A stretch of DNA of 7,763 nt, from assembly GCA_028691335.1 (NCBI GenBank), contig JAQUZK010000058.1, positions 1-7,763 on the forward strand, in the 5' to 3' direction. The DNA comes from Candidatus Izemoplasmatales bacterium. GTDB lineage: Bacteria; Bacillota_I; Bacilli_A; Izemoplasmatales; Hujiaoplasmataceae. Positions 1 to 6,872 of this stretch are shown here, in pieces; within the stretch, counting starts at the first letter, position 1; every line of letters starts with the position of its first letter. Under the pieces are notes generated by a model. The model did no database searches and was not told the origin of the DNA. It saw only the letters and a list, made by a program, of their open reading frames with translations. The position numbers were made by a program, and so were the translations under genes.

Positions 1-614
1 ACGCTATGATGATGTGTTGGTTTTTGGGAAGTTCTTCCTCGGAAGCGATATATGACTTGTTGTTTGGAAAAGTTAGTCCTTCAGGAAAATTACCAATGAG
101 TTTTCCAAGAAATGTAGGACAAATACCTGTCTATTATAATCACTTTAATACCGGAAGACCATACATAGAAAAAAGCAACAATATGTATGTATCTAAATAC
201 TTAGATGTTGAGAATACACCATTGTATCCATTTGGATATGGTCTAAGTTATGCTAAGTTCAGGTATGAAAATTTGTCTGTTTCTAAAAAAGTTATCAAAA
301 AAAGCGATATTTTAGATGTAAATGTTGAAGTATTTAATGATTCAGAATTTTCAGCTAAAGAAGTGGTTCAATTATATATAAGAGATTTTGTAGCTGATAT
401 AGTAAGGCCTATTAAGGAGTTAAAGCAGTTTCAGAAAGTATTAATTTCTGGAAAAACGAGTTTAACCTTACAGTTTAAATTAAGTGTAGATGATCTTTCT
501 TACATTAACGAAGAGGGAAATAAATGTGTTGAAAGCGGAAGATTTGCTATATATATAGGTGGTTCAAGTGATAAATATATAGAAGCTGAAGTATATCTTG
601 ATATGGAGGAATAA
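1..614 (+). CDS. GH3 beta-glucosidase, C-terminal part (5' end outside window)
   Basis: C-terminal ~204 residues of a glycoside hydrolase family 3 enzyme (full members of this type are usually about 700-800 aa), which removes glucose from the non-reducing end of beta-glucosides or beta-glucooligosaccharides. The frame is open to the first base, so the ATG at 6 is not the start. Seen: end of the alpha/beta-sandwich (C) domain with LLFGKVSPSGKLPMSFPR (57-110), then VGQIPVYYNH and NTGRP, then YLDV and PLYPFGYGLSY (219-251), all hallmark GH3 blocks. From about 310 onward comes the fibronectin-III-like C-terminal domain (EVVQLYIRD, RPIKELKQF, SGRFAIYIGGSS). The usual Gly-rich stretch after WF-LG reads SSSSEA here. 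The catalytic nucleophile Asp lies upstream and cannot be checked, nor can a signal peptide. The stop is 3 nt before the GH144-like gene, whose ribosome binding site lies in this gene's last codons, so the two are co-transcribed. By context it probably acts in the cytoplasm on imported oligosaccharides such as sophorose or laminaribiose. Confidence 0.93.
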   Translation, partial: AMMMCWFLGSSSSEAIYDLLFGKVSPSGKLPMSFPRNVGQIPVYYNHFNTGRPYIEKSNNMYVSKYLDVENTPLYPFGYGLSYAKFRYENLSVSKKVIKKSDILDVNVEVFNDSEFSAKEVVQLYIRDFVADIVRPIKELKQFQKVLISGKTSLTLQFKLSVDDLSYINEEGNKCVESGRFAIYIGGSSDKYIEAEVYLDMEE

Positions 615-617
615 AAA

Positions 618-1859
618 ATGACTAACAATATATTAAATCAAGAACTTTATCATAGTTTTTTGTATTTCTATAAACAAGCTAATCTTAAAGAAAATTCAAG
701 AGGTTATGGATTAATTAGTGATGATACATTCCAACCAGAAAGAGCATCGATAGCTTCTGTAGGCTTTGGGTTAACGATGTATGTTATTGGTGTTGAAAAC
801 GGCTATATTACGAAAGAAGAAGCTTTAAAGATTGTTAAAGGTACATTTAGAACATTTTTAGATAATATCAGTCATGTTTATGGTTTTTATGTTCATTACT
901 GTAATAGAGATGATGGGTTACCATTTAAGAAAAGTGAATATTCTACTATCGATACTGTTCTTTTCATCAATGGAGCTATAGTCTGTGATTCTTACTTTGA
1001 TGATCAAGAACTTCATTCTATGTTTTTAAGGCTAGTTCAAAGAGTTGATTATAAACCTTTTATTATGGAATATAATGATAAACTTGTTTTTAGGATGGCA
1101 TATAATCCTCATGAGGATGGTGATTACCGCGGAAAAAGTGTTGATCCTTGGATTTATCATTGGCATATGTATGCAGAACAGTTATCTATGTATTTTTTAG
1201 CTGCTGGAAAAGATGATATTGATGAAAAAACAGCTAGAGATTTATACGAAGGTTTTGAACGTAATTTAGGGAAATATAAGAATTATGAGTATATTTATTG
1301 TCCTACAAATGCTTTATTCATTTATCAATATTCTCATGCATGGTTTGATTTTAGAAAATATTTAGATTCATTTGGGTTTGATTGGTATCAAAATTCTGTT
1401 ATTGCGACAAAAGCTAATAAAGAGTATTGTATTGATAATAAAAATATTTATCCTATTTTAGGCGAAAATGCTTGGGGATTAACAGCTTGTATAACGCCTG
1501 AAGGGTATAGAAATCAAATAATCGAACCTAATGATTTGAATCCAAACGAAAAACATGTTTTCGGTGTATTGCCTCCGTCTGGCGCTTTAGGATCTATACC
1601 TTTTGTTGGAGAAGAGTCAGTAATGGTAGCTGAAGATTTGATTAGAAATTATCCTGAGTCCTTTGGCCCTTATGGGTTTTATGATGGATTAACTTATATA
1701 AATGGAAAACTTTGGATATCTGAGGCTTATGTAGGCATTAATAAAGGTATTACAGGTGTTATGATAGATAATTATTTAAACGGTACTGTTTATAAGCTTT
1801 ATATGTCTCATCCATATATAAAAAAGGCAATAAAAAAATTAGGTTTTAAAGAGAGGTAA
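618..1859 (+). CDS. Glycoamylase-like (PF10091-type) glycoside hydrolase, probable GH144 beta-1,2-glucan-active enzyme, cytoplasmic
   Basis: 413-aa all-helical (alpha/alpha)6-type protein resembling the 'glycoamylase' domain, the family that includes GH144 endo-beta-1,2-glucanases and sophorose-releasing enzymes. Blocks seen: RDDGLPFKKSEYSTIDT (97-113), W..Y.WHMYAEQLSMYFLAAG (178-197, with Glu187 in the place of a conserved acidic residue), QYSHAWFDFR (237-246), NSVIATKANKEYCID (259-273), WGLTA (286-290), ALGSIPF (323-329), PYGFYDGL (351-358) and INKGITGVMIDNY (374-386). The last block is usually I-D-Q-G-P in relatives, so this copy is divergent there. There is no signal peptide: the N-terminus is polar (MTNNILNQEL), implying action on imported oligosaccharides. 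Length is close to a single-domain GH144 enzyme. The start follows GGAGG (605-609) with 8 nt spacing. It sits between GH3 and lacI with 3 and 5 nt gaps. Family assignment is strong; substrate linkage and endo or exo mode are inferred from family knowledge and locus context only. Confidence 0.82.
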   Translation: MTNNILNQELYHSFLYFYKQANLKENSRGYGLISDDTFQPERASIASVGFGLTMYVIGVENGYITKEEALKIVKGTFRTFLDNISHVYGFYVHYCNRDDGLPFKKSEYSTIDTVLFINGAIVCDSYFDDQELHSMFLRLVQRVDYKPFIMEYNDKLVFRMAYNPHEDGDYRGKSVDPWIYHWHMYAEQLSMYFLAAGKDDIDEKTARDLYEGFERNLGKYKNYEYIYCPTNALFIYQYSHAWFDFRKYLDSFGFDWYQNSVIATKANKEYCIDNKNIYPILGENAWGLTACITPEGYRNQIIEPNDLNPNEKHVFGVLPPSGALGSIPFVGEESVMVAEDLIRNYPESFGPYGFYDGLTYINGKLWISEAYVGINKGITGVMIDNYLNGTVYKLYMSHPYIKKAIKKLGFKER

Positions 1860-1867
1860 ATAGATTG
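1852..1867 (+). promoter_or_regulatory. Ribosome binding site and TTG start of lacI
   Basis: AGAGG at 1852-1856 overlaps the TAA stop region of the preceding gene and lies 8 nt before TTG 1865-1867. No ATG or GTG lies between this SD and the conserved HTH in the right frame, so the SD decides for a TTG start. The arrangement suggests translational coupling to the GH144-like gene. Confidence 0.75.
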
Positions 1868-2821
1868 GCAAATATTAAAGACGTAGCTAGGATAGCAGGT
1901 TGTTCTATTTCCACTGTATCTTATGCTTTAAATGATGATAGAAGAATTCCGGAAGGAACAGCGCAAAGAATAAAGAAAATAGCCGATGAAATCGGTTATT
2001 TACCAAGTGCAGCTGCTAGAAATTTGAAGAAAAAGAGTACAAAGACGATTTTGGTCGCTATATCTGATTTTGGCGGGCCGGTTTATCATGAATTACTAGA
2101 TGGCATTCACTTTGAGCTAACTAAGCATGATTATACAATGATTGTATCAACTGGATCATCGACCGATAATCTGTTAAAAGAAAGAATGGCTGATGGAACT
2201 ATAATTTCTGATATTAATATCAGCAATAATACATTAAAACAAGTTTCGAAGATATTGAAACCTATTATCATTTTAGATAGAAAGTTAGATGATACAGATT
2301 TGGTTGATATGACCATTGATAATTTTGATGCGATGTATCGGTTAACCGAAGATGTAATTGACAAAGGATATCGAAAAATATCGTTCTGTCACGGAACGAA
2401 AAAAACCCATGATAACAACTATAGGTTTTTAGGTTTCAAAGAAGCTTTAGATAATCATGGGTTGGATGTTTATGCGGAATATGTGGGAAACTTTACAAAG
2501 CTTTCTGGTGCAAAAATAGCCGAAGAATTAGTGAAGAACCAAGATTTACCGGAGATGATTATGTGTGCTAATGATGAAATGGCAATAGGTATTATGGAAA
2601 TCCTGCAAAAAGCAGGATATAGAGTGCCTGAAGATATTGGTATATCTGGTTTTGATGATATCGAACTAGCTAGTTATTTTAGTCCGAAACTTTCTTCTGT
2701 ACGAATAAACAGATTTGAGTGGGGGCGAAAAATAGCTAAGACGATGTTATCTTTACTGGTAAAACATAAAACTGATGTTCATAAAGAACAAGGCGAATTA
2801 AAAATACGAGAGTCTTATTAA
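1865..2821 (+). CDS. LacI-family transcriptional regulator of the glucan locus
   Basis: 318-aa repressor of the LacI/GalR family, a typical length for family members. The N-terminal helix-turn-helix is complete (IKDVARIAGCSISTVSYALN, residues 4-23), followed by the hinge region IGYLPSAAARNLKK (43-56), where Leu54 is the expected minor-groove lever. The sugar-binding, periplasmic-binding-protein-like core follows, with NNYRFLGFKEAL (184-195), CANDEMAIG (234-242) and ISGFDDIELASYFSPKLSSVR (260-280), ending in KIRESY. The start is TTG: it is preceded by AGAGG (1852-1856) at 8 nt, and the HTH would be damaged by a later start. The SD overlaps the stop codon of the GH144-like gene, so the gene is the last of the upstream string. 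It most likely binds the perfect palindrome at 2922-2941 and responds to a gluco-oligosaccharide. The inducer cannot be deduced. A weak start codon would keep repressor levels low. Confidence 0.95.
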   Translation: MANIKDVARIAGCSISTVSYALNDDRRIPEGTAQRIKKIADEIGYLPSAAARNLKKKSTKTILVAISDFGGPVYHELLDGIHFELTKHDYTMIVSTGSSTDNLLKERMADGTIISDINISNNTLKQVSKILKPIIILDRKLDDTDLVDMTIDNFDAMYRLTEDVIDKGYRKISFCHGTKKTHDNNYRFLGFKEALDNHGLDVYAEYVGNFTKLSGAKIAEELVKNQDLPEMIMCANDEMAIGIMEILQKAGYRVPEDIGISGFDDIELASYFSPKLSSVRINRFEWGRKIAKTMLSLLVKHKTDVHKEQGELKIRESY

Positions 2822-2870
2822 CGGGTTTATAACTTTTTGAAAACAGTTGAAGACAAAATCACATATTTTT

Positions 2871-2885
2871 TTGTAAACGCTTGCA
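2871..2885 (+). promoter_or_regulatory. cre-like site (CcpA catabolite control), overlapping the -35 box
   Basis: TTGTAAACGCTTGCA matches the Gram-positive catabolite-responsive element consensus WTGNAANCGNWNNCW at every defined position. It overlaps the -35 hexamer (2881-2886), the classic place for repression by CcpA when preferred sugars are present. It differs in its flanks from the palindrome at 2922-2941, so two different LacI/GalR-family proteins probably read the two sites. It could alternatively be a second, degenerate site for the local LacI protein. Confidence 0.72.
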
Positions 2886-2909
2886 TATGTAAAAGTCATG
2901 TGGTATAAT
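2881..2909 (+). promoter_or_regulatory. Sigma-A-type promoter of the GH94 / ABC transporter operon
   Basis: -35 TTGCAT (2881-2886), 17-nt spacer, perfect -10 TATAAT (2904-2909), with TG one base upstream of the -10 (2901-2902, extended -10). The predicted transcription start is near 2916, giving a 5' UTR of about 40 nt before the ATG at 2956. This is the only clear promoter in the window and the only intergenic space long enough for one. It lies between lacI and the phosphorylase gene, so the downstream operon can be expressed separately from GH3/GH144/lacI. Confidence 0.85.
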
Positions 2910-2921
2910 TTAATTATAAAG

Positions 2922-2941
2922 TTATCGAAACGTTTCGATAA
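2922..2941 (+). promoter_or_regulatory. Perfect 20-bp palindromic operator, probable target of the adjacent LacI repressor
   Basis: TTATCGAAACGTTTCGATAA is its own reverse complement over all 20 bases, with a central CG and the CGAAACGTTTCG core typical of LacI/GalR operators. It starts about 7 nt after the predicted transcription start and ends 3 nt before the SD of the phosphorylase gene, so a bound repressor would block RNA polymerase initiation or elongation. The repressor gene ends 100 bp upstream, and its hinge carries the Leu (residue 54) that inserts at a central CpG in this family. No second copy was found by eye in the window. Confidence 0.88.
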
Positions 2942-2955
2942 ATTGGAGGACAAAA

Positions 2956-5340
2956 ATGTTAGAAAATAAATACGGATATTTTTCTGAAAACGGAAGAGAA
3001 TATATTATAAAAAACCCATTAACGCCTAGACCGTGGATTAATGTTATTTCTAATGGAGATTATTCTTTTATGATTTCACAAACTGGTGGAGGATGTTCTT
3101 GGAGAGGCAACGCTGCCCAAAACCGAATTACTAGATTGTATCAAGATATAATAAAAGATAATTGGGGAAAATACTTTTATCTAAGAGACTTAGATAAGAA
3201 TGATTTATGGTCTTTAACTTATATGCCTGTTAAATCTAGTTATCAGGATTTTTCTGTTAGACATGGAGTGGGATATTCTATTTTTGAGTTTAAACGTCAT
3301 GATATTAGAACGATTATGAAAGTTTTTGTAGTGGCCGGTGCGCCATTAGAGATTATAGATATTAAAGTTATTAATGAAGGTGGCGTTTCTAAAAACCTTG
3401 ATTTAACTTCATATTTTGAGTGGGAAGCTAGTATTCATCCTGATGAACATCGAGAGTTTAATAAGCTCTTCATGGATACAAGTTATGATAAGAATTTGAA
3501 GGCAATAAAATTAAAAAAATATCATTGGGGTTTTCCTGATAAAGATGGATTAAGTAATAATGTTGATTGGGATTTTATCGGTTTTCATGCTTGTAGTGAA
3601 GAGGTGAAGTCTTTTGATACTGACAAAGAGAGTTTTATCGGTATGTATAATAATGAAGAGTATCCATTAGGGTTAAAACAAGATAAACTTTCTGGAAAAG
3701 AAGGTAGATTTGGAGATGCTATAGCGGCTTTACAAACTCCTATGGTTATTGAACCAGGAGATGAAAAGAGGATTGTATTTACTATAGGGGCAGCTAGTAT
3801 TGGAAAAGATGAAATAAATAATATTAACCAAGAAGCAGAAGATGTTGATGGTTTAATACAAAAGTATACTAATATTATAGCTAGTGATGAAGCCTTTAAA
3901 AATTTACAAATTTTTTGGGATGAGTTATTAAATGGTGATGAGGTAAATACTCCTGATGATTCGTTTAATCTTATGACGAATACGTTTGCTAAATATCAAG
4001 CTATTAGTTGTAGGTTATGGGGTAAAACTGCTTATTATCAAACCAGTGGAGGTTATGGGTTTAGAGATCAATTACAAGATTCTTTAGTTTTCTTAGAAGC
4101 AAAACCTGAGTTAACTAAGGCTCAGTTAAAACTTCATGCGAAACATCAGTTTATAGAAGGCGATGTATATCATTGGTTTGTTACTTATCAAGGTTGGGGC
4201 CCAAGAAGTAACTGTAGTGATGATTTATTATGGATGCCTTTAGTAATGTATTATTATCTTGAAGAAACACTGGATTATGGTTTTTTATTAGAAGAAGTGC
4301 CATATTTGGATGGACCAAGCGAATCCATGTATAATCACTCTAAAAAAGCAATTAAAAAAGCACTAACAAGGTATTCTAAACGTGGGGTTCCTTTGATGGG
4401 TAGTCATGATTGGAATGATGGTTTAAACGCTGTAGGACATAAAATGAAGGGTGAATCTTTCTGGATGTCATCGTTCTTGTACTTAATATTAAATCAGTTT
4501 TCTGATATAGCTAATTATATGGAAGATGAGTCTTTTAGTAAAGAGTGTTTAGAACACGCTGAAAAAATTAAAAAAACTTTTGAAGAGTTTGGTTGGGATG
4601 GTAAATGGTATCTTCAAGCTACTAATGATGATGGAGAAAAAATCGGTTCTAATGAAAACGAAGAAGGAAAAATCTTTTTAATGCCAAATGCTTGGGCGAT
4701 AATTTCTAAAATTATCCCAGAAGAAAAAATTGAAGTAGTAATAAAGTCAATTGAAAAGTATTTGTTAAAAGATTACGGGACTTTATTGAATTATCCTGCT
4801 TTTACTAAACCTGTTAAGAATATTGGATATGTAACAAGATACGCTCCTGGATTGAGGGAAAATGGAGGTGTGTATACACACGCAGCTACTTGGGCAGTTA
4901 CAGCTTTTGCAGAAGCTGGTTATCCTGAGTTGGCATATAAAGCATATAAAGGGATTTGTCCTCCAAATAGAACAAAGGATCCAGATGTTTATTTAGCTGA
5001 GCCTTATGTTACTTGTGGCAATTCGGATGGTCCACTTTCTCCGCTATATGGACGAGGTGGTTGGAGTTGGTATACTGGCTCGGCACAGTGGTTACATCGT
5101 GTAGCGGTACAGGATATCATAGGGATAAAAGCTAGTTTTAAGGGCTTGGTGGTCGAGCCTAATTTACCTAGCGATTGGAATCACGTAACATATAAAAGAA
5201 AGTTTAGAAATGCAACTTATATTTTTGAAATAATTAGAAATGGTGAAAAAAAGATAATTTTTGATGGTGTGAAATTGGAAAACAATATAGTGCCTGATTG
5301 TCAAGATGGATTAGTTCATCATATAGTTGTAAGTATTTAA
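2956..5340 (+). CDS. GH94 glycoside phosphorylase (beta-glucan disaccharide/oligosaccharide phosphorylase)
   Basis: 794-aa cytoplasmic enzyme of family GH94, which cleaves beta-linked gluco-oligosaccharides with inorganic phosphate to alpha-glucose 1-phosphate plus a shortened sugar, with inversion. Seen: N-terminal YGYFSENGREYII and PRPWINVISN (6-33), opening the beta-sandwich domain; SQTGGGCSWR (41-50); a linker helix region around 295-340; then the (alpha/alpha)6 barrel with GFRDQLQD (368-375), the catalytic block MGSHDWNDGLN (481-491; Asp485 expected as general acid), RENGGVYTHAATW (634-646), AEPYVTCGNSDGP (681-693) and GRGGWSWYTGSAQW (699-712), the phosphate-site region. Complete and intact; no signal peptide. 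GGAGG (2945-2949) lies 6 nt before ATG. Length matches cellobiose, laminaribiose and cellobionate-type phosphorylases (~790-820 aa), not the much longer 1,2-beta-oligoglucan phosphorylases, while the HDWNDG and GRGGW-WYTGSA motifs differ from classic cellobiose phosphorylase. Acceptor specificity is unresolved. Confidence 0.9.
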   Translation: MLENKYGYFSENGREYIIKNPLTPRPWINVISNGDYSFMISQTGGGCSWRGNAAQNRITRLYQDIIKDNWGKYFYLRDLDKNDLWSLTYMPVKSSYQDFSVRHGVGYSIFEFKRHDIRTIMKVFVVAGAPLEIIDIKVINEGGVSKNLDLTSYFEWEASIHPDEHREFNKLFMDTSYDKNLKAIKLKKYHWGFPDKDGLSNNVDWDFIGFHACSEEVKSFDTDKESFIGMYNNEEYPLGLKQDKLSGKEGRFGDAIAALQTPMVIEPGDEKRIVFTIGAASIGKDEINNINQEAEDVDGLIQKYTNIIASDEAFKNLQIFWDELLNGDEVNTPDDSFNLMTNTFAKYQAISCRLWGKTAYYQTSGGYGFRDQLQDSLVFLEAKPELTKAQLKLHAKHQFIEGDVYHWFVTYQGWGPRSNCSDDLLWMPLVMYYYLEETLDYGFLLEEVPYLDGPSESMYNHSKKAIKKALTRYSKRGVPLMGSHDWNDGLNAVGHKMKGESFWMSSFLYLILNQFSDIANYMEDESFSKECLEHAEKIKKTFEEFGWDGKWYLQATNDDGEKIGSNENEEGKIFLMPNAWAIISKIIPEEKIEVVIKSIEKYLLKDYGTLLNYPAFTKPVKNIGYVTRYAPGLRENGGVYTHAATWAVTAFAEAGYPELAYKAYKGICPPNRTKDPDVYLAEPYVTCGNSDGPLSPLYGRGGWSWYTGSAQWLHRVAVQDIIGIKASFKGLVVEPNLPSDWNHVTYKRKFRNATYIFEIIRNGEKKIIFDGVKLENNIVPDCQDGLVHHIVVSI

Positions 5341-5353
5341 TTAATGAAAAAAA

Positions 5354-5370
5354 AGGAGAAAAATATTATG
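5354..5370 (+). promoter_or_regulatory. Ribosome binding site fixing the start of the binding-protein gene
   Basis: AGGAG (5354-5358) lies 9 nt before ATG 5368-5370. An upstream in-frame ATG at 5344 would place this SD inside the coding region and add eight polar/basic residues before the lipoprotein signal, with no SD at a usual distance of its own. The SD therefore favours 5368. Confidence 0.8.
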
Positions 5371-6843
5371 AAAAAAATGTTGAGTTTGTTTTTGTTCACA
5401 TTATTAGTTTTGGGTTTTGTAGGTTGTCAATCAACATCTTCATCAACTACTGGTAACTCTTCTACAACTACAGACAATAGCGGAAGTGCTTCTTCATCTA
5501 CACAAACAACTGAAATGCCAGATCCAGTTACGATTACATATGCCGCATGGAATTTAGGCGCGGTTGATTCTGTAAATCTTGAGAGATTAATGCTGGAAGC
5601 TTTTGAAGAAGAATATCCATGGATTACAGTTGAAATAATTGAAAGACCTAAGGTTACTGATCCTTCAGGAACTTCAGAAATTGATCAAAATTGGAATGAA
5701 TTTTTAGGTGCTAGAGCTTCAAGAGGGACTTTACCTGATGTATATTTTACTGATTCGGTAGAAACGACAATTATGAACAGTTGGTCAAGAGATATGTCGG
5801 ATATAGCTTATGATGATCCTGAATTTATGAATGTTTCTGAAGATTTGAGAGAAGCAGCCAATTTTAATGGTAAGTTAATGGCTTTACCTTATGCGGTATA
5901 TTATTTTGGCTATTTTATAAACACAAGTCTATTCGAAGAACAAAATGGTGATGTTCCAGTTTTTGACGATACTTTTCCTGATTTTCTAGATAAAGTATCC
6001 GATATTGCTAATCAGAATGTTACAAATGGTACTGGAATAGCTGGCGTTGTGGGGATTGATAGGATGTTGGAATGGTATCCAGCTCAATTAAATCCAAACT
6101 TGGGATGGTATACTTATGATGGTATAGCTTTAAATCTTGACTCTGAGGAGTTTGAAGATACTTTAGATTTGTATACTAGTTTAATGCAAAATAAATCTTT
6201 AATCTATGATGCTCTTACTCCAGAAGAACAGATGGCAGCGTTTGGTACACCAAATACATGGGAATCAAATCAACTAGCAGCTTTTTTCAATTATACTCCA
6301 ATAATTGGTTCAATGACGGATCTTGGCTTTGATGTGGATTTTATTGGAACTCCTGGAACAGATGCGGCTCATCAAATACCGGTTATATTGGACTTGATTT
6401 GTGTGTCAAGTACAACCGCTAATCCAGAGGCAGCTTATCTGTTGGCTAAGTGGATGAGCTTTGGAGCTGCTGGATATTTGAAAAGAATAGAACTTTCAAC
6501 AACTGTTGAAGGCGTTGAACCTTTGAATATGACGCCTTTACAACCTAATGAAGAATTGTTAGATGCATTCTTTGCTATTTATCCTACATTTGTAGAATTT
6601 AGAAAAGTAGTGGCTCATAGTAGTTTCGTAATTGAACCAAATAAATATGTTCCTGGTTATATTAAAGCTAGATGGAATGCGGATTTTGATGCCGAAAGAA
6701 CAGTTGGAGATATATTTGATCTAGTTCGTAGCGGGCAATTAAATTATGCTGATGTTAAAACTTCATGGAATGATATTGCAAATAATGAGTTAAGTAAAGC
6801 TATAAGCGCAGTTTATGAACGTTTAGGAGTAGAACCAGAATAA
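5368..6843 (+). CDS. ABC transporter sugar-binding lipoprotein (extracellular solute-binding protein family 1 type)
   Basis: 491-aa lipid-anchored substrate-binding protein of a carbohydrate ABC importer. Signal sequence: MKKMLSLFLF then TLLVLGFVGC, with lipobox FVGC and the lipidated Cys at residue 20. A Ser/Thr-rich tether follows (about 21-49). The mature domain opens with the usual first strand (DPVTITYAAWN, 52-62) and LMLEAFEEEYPWITVEII, then LPDVYF, the GKLMALPYAVYYFGYFINTSLF segment, and a NPEAAYLLAKWMS segment in the second lobe. Aromatic residues (WYTYDG, ALPYAVYYFGYF) would suit stacking on sugar rings. It lies 27 nt after the GH94 gene and 29 nt before the next gene, in the same operon. 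By analogy with the Listeria binding protein for beta-1,2-glucooligosaccharides it likely captures the sugars that the enzymes here degrade; the ligand itself is inferred. It is somewhat longer than ordinary maltose-type binding proteins. Confidence 0.9.
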   Translation: MKKMLSLFLFTLLVLGFVGCQSTSSSTTGNSSTTTDNSGSASSSTQTTEMPDPVTITYAAWNLGAVDSVNLERLMLEAFEEEYPWITVEIIERPKVTDPSGTSEIDQNWNEFLGARASRGTLPDVYFTDSVETTIMNSWSRDMSDIAYDDPEFMNVSEDLREAANFNGKLMALPYAVYYFGYFINTSLFEEQNGDVPVFDDTFPDFLDKVSDIANQNVTNGTGIAGVVGIDRMLEWYPAQLNPNLGWYTYDGIALNLDSEEFEDTLDLYTSLMQNKSLIYDALTPEEQMAAFGTPNTWESNQLAAFFNYTPIIGSMTDLGFDVDFIGTPGTDAAHQIPVILDLICVSSTTANPEAAYLLAKWMSFGAAGYLKRIELSTTVEGVEPLNMTPLQPNEELLDAFFAIYPTFVEFRKVVAHSSFVIEPNKYVPGYIKARWNADFDAERTVGDIFDLVRSGQLNYADVKTSWNDIANNELSKAISAVYERLGVEPE

Positions 6844-6872
6844 AACTTTTTAAAGGAGAATAGTGAGATTCA

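Noticed and set aside
2131..2364. 77-codon open frame on the minus strand inside lacI
   Set aside because: It lies wholly inside a well-conserved LacI coding region, has no recognisable domain, and is what AT-rich antisense sequence gives by chance.
2831..2872. Possible terminator after lacI: weak AACTTTT/AAAACAGTT pairing and a T-run at 2866-2872
   Set aside because: The stem is almost all A-T with a bulge, and the T-run is about 18 nt away from it, so it does not form an intrinsic terminator. Read-through from lacI remains possible.
2861..2890. ACATAT ... ATATGT inverted repeat flanking the cre-like box
   Set aside because: Six AT-rich base pairs separated by 18 nt are expected by chance at this base composition; the embedded cre match is the meaningful signal.
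5344..5367. Upstream ATG that would add MKKKEKNI to the binding lipoprotein
   Set aside because: The good Shine-Dalgarno (5354-5358) would lie inside this extension, and the shorter form gives a normal lipoprotein signal; ATG 5368 is preferred.
6863..6872. GTG at 6863 as an alternative start closer to the SD of the last gene
   Set aside because: It is out of frame with the signal-peptide frame, and that frame has a TGA at 6864-6866, so ATG 6873 is the only workable start.
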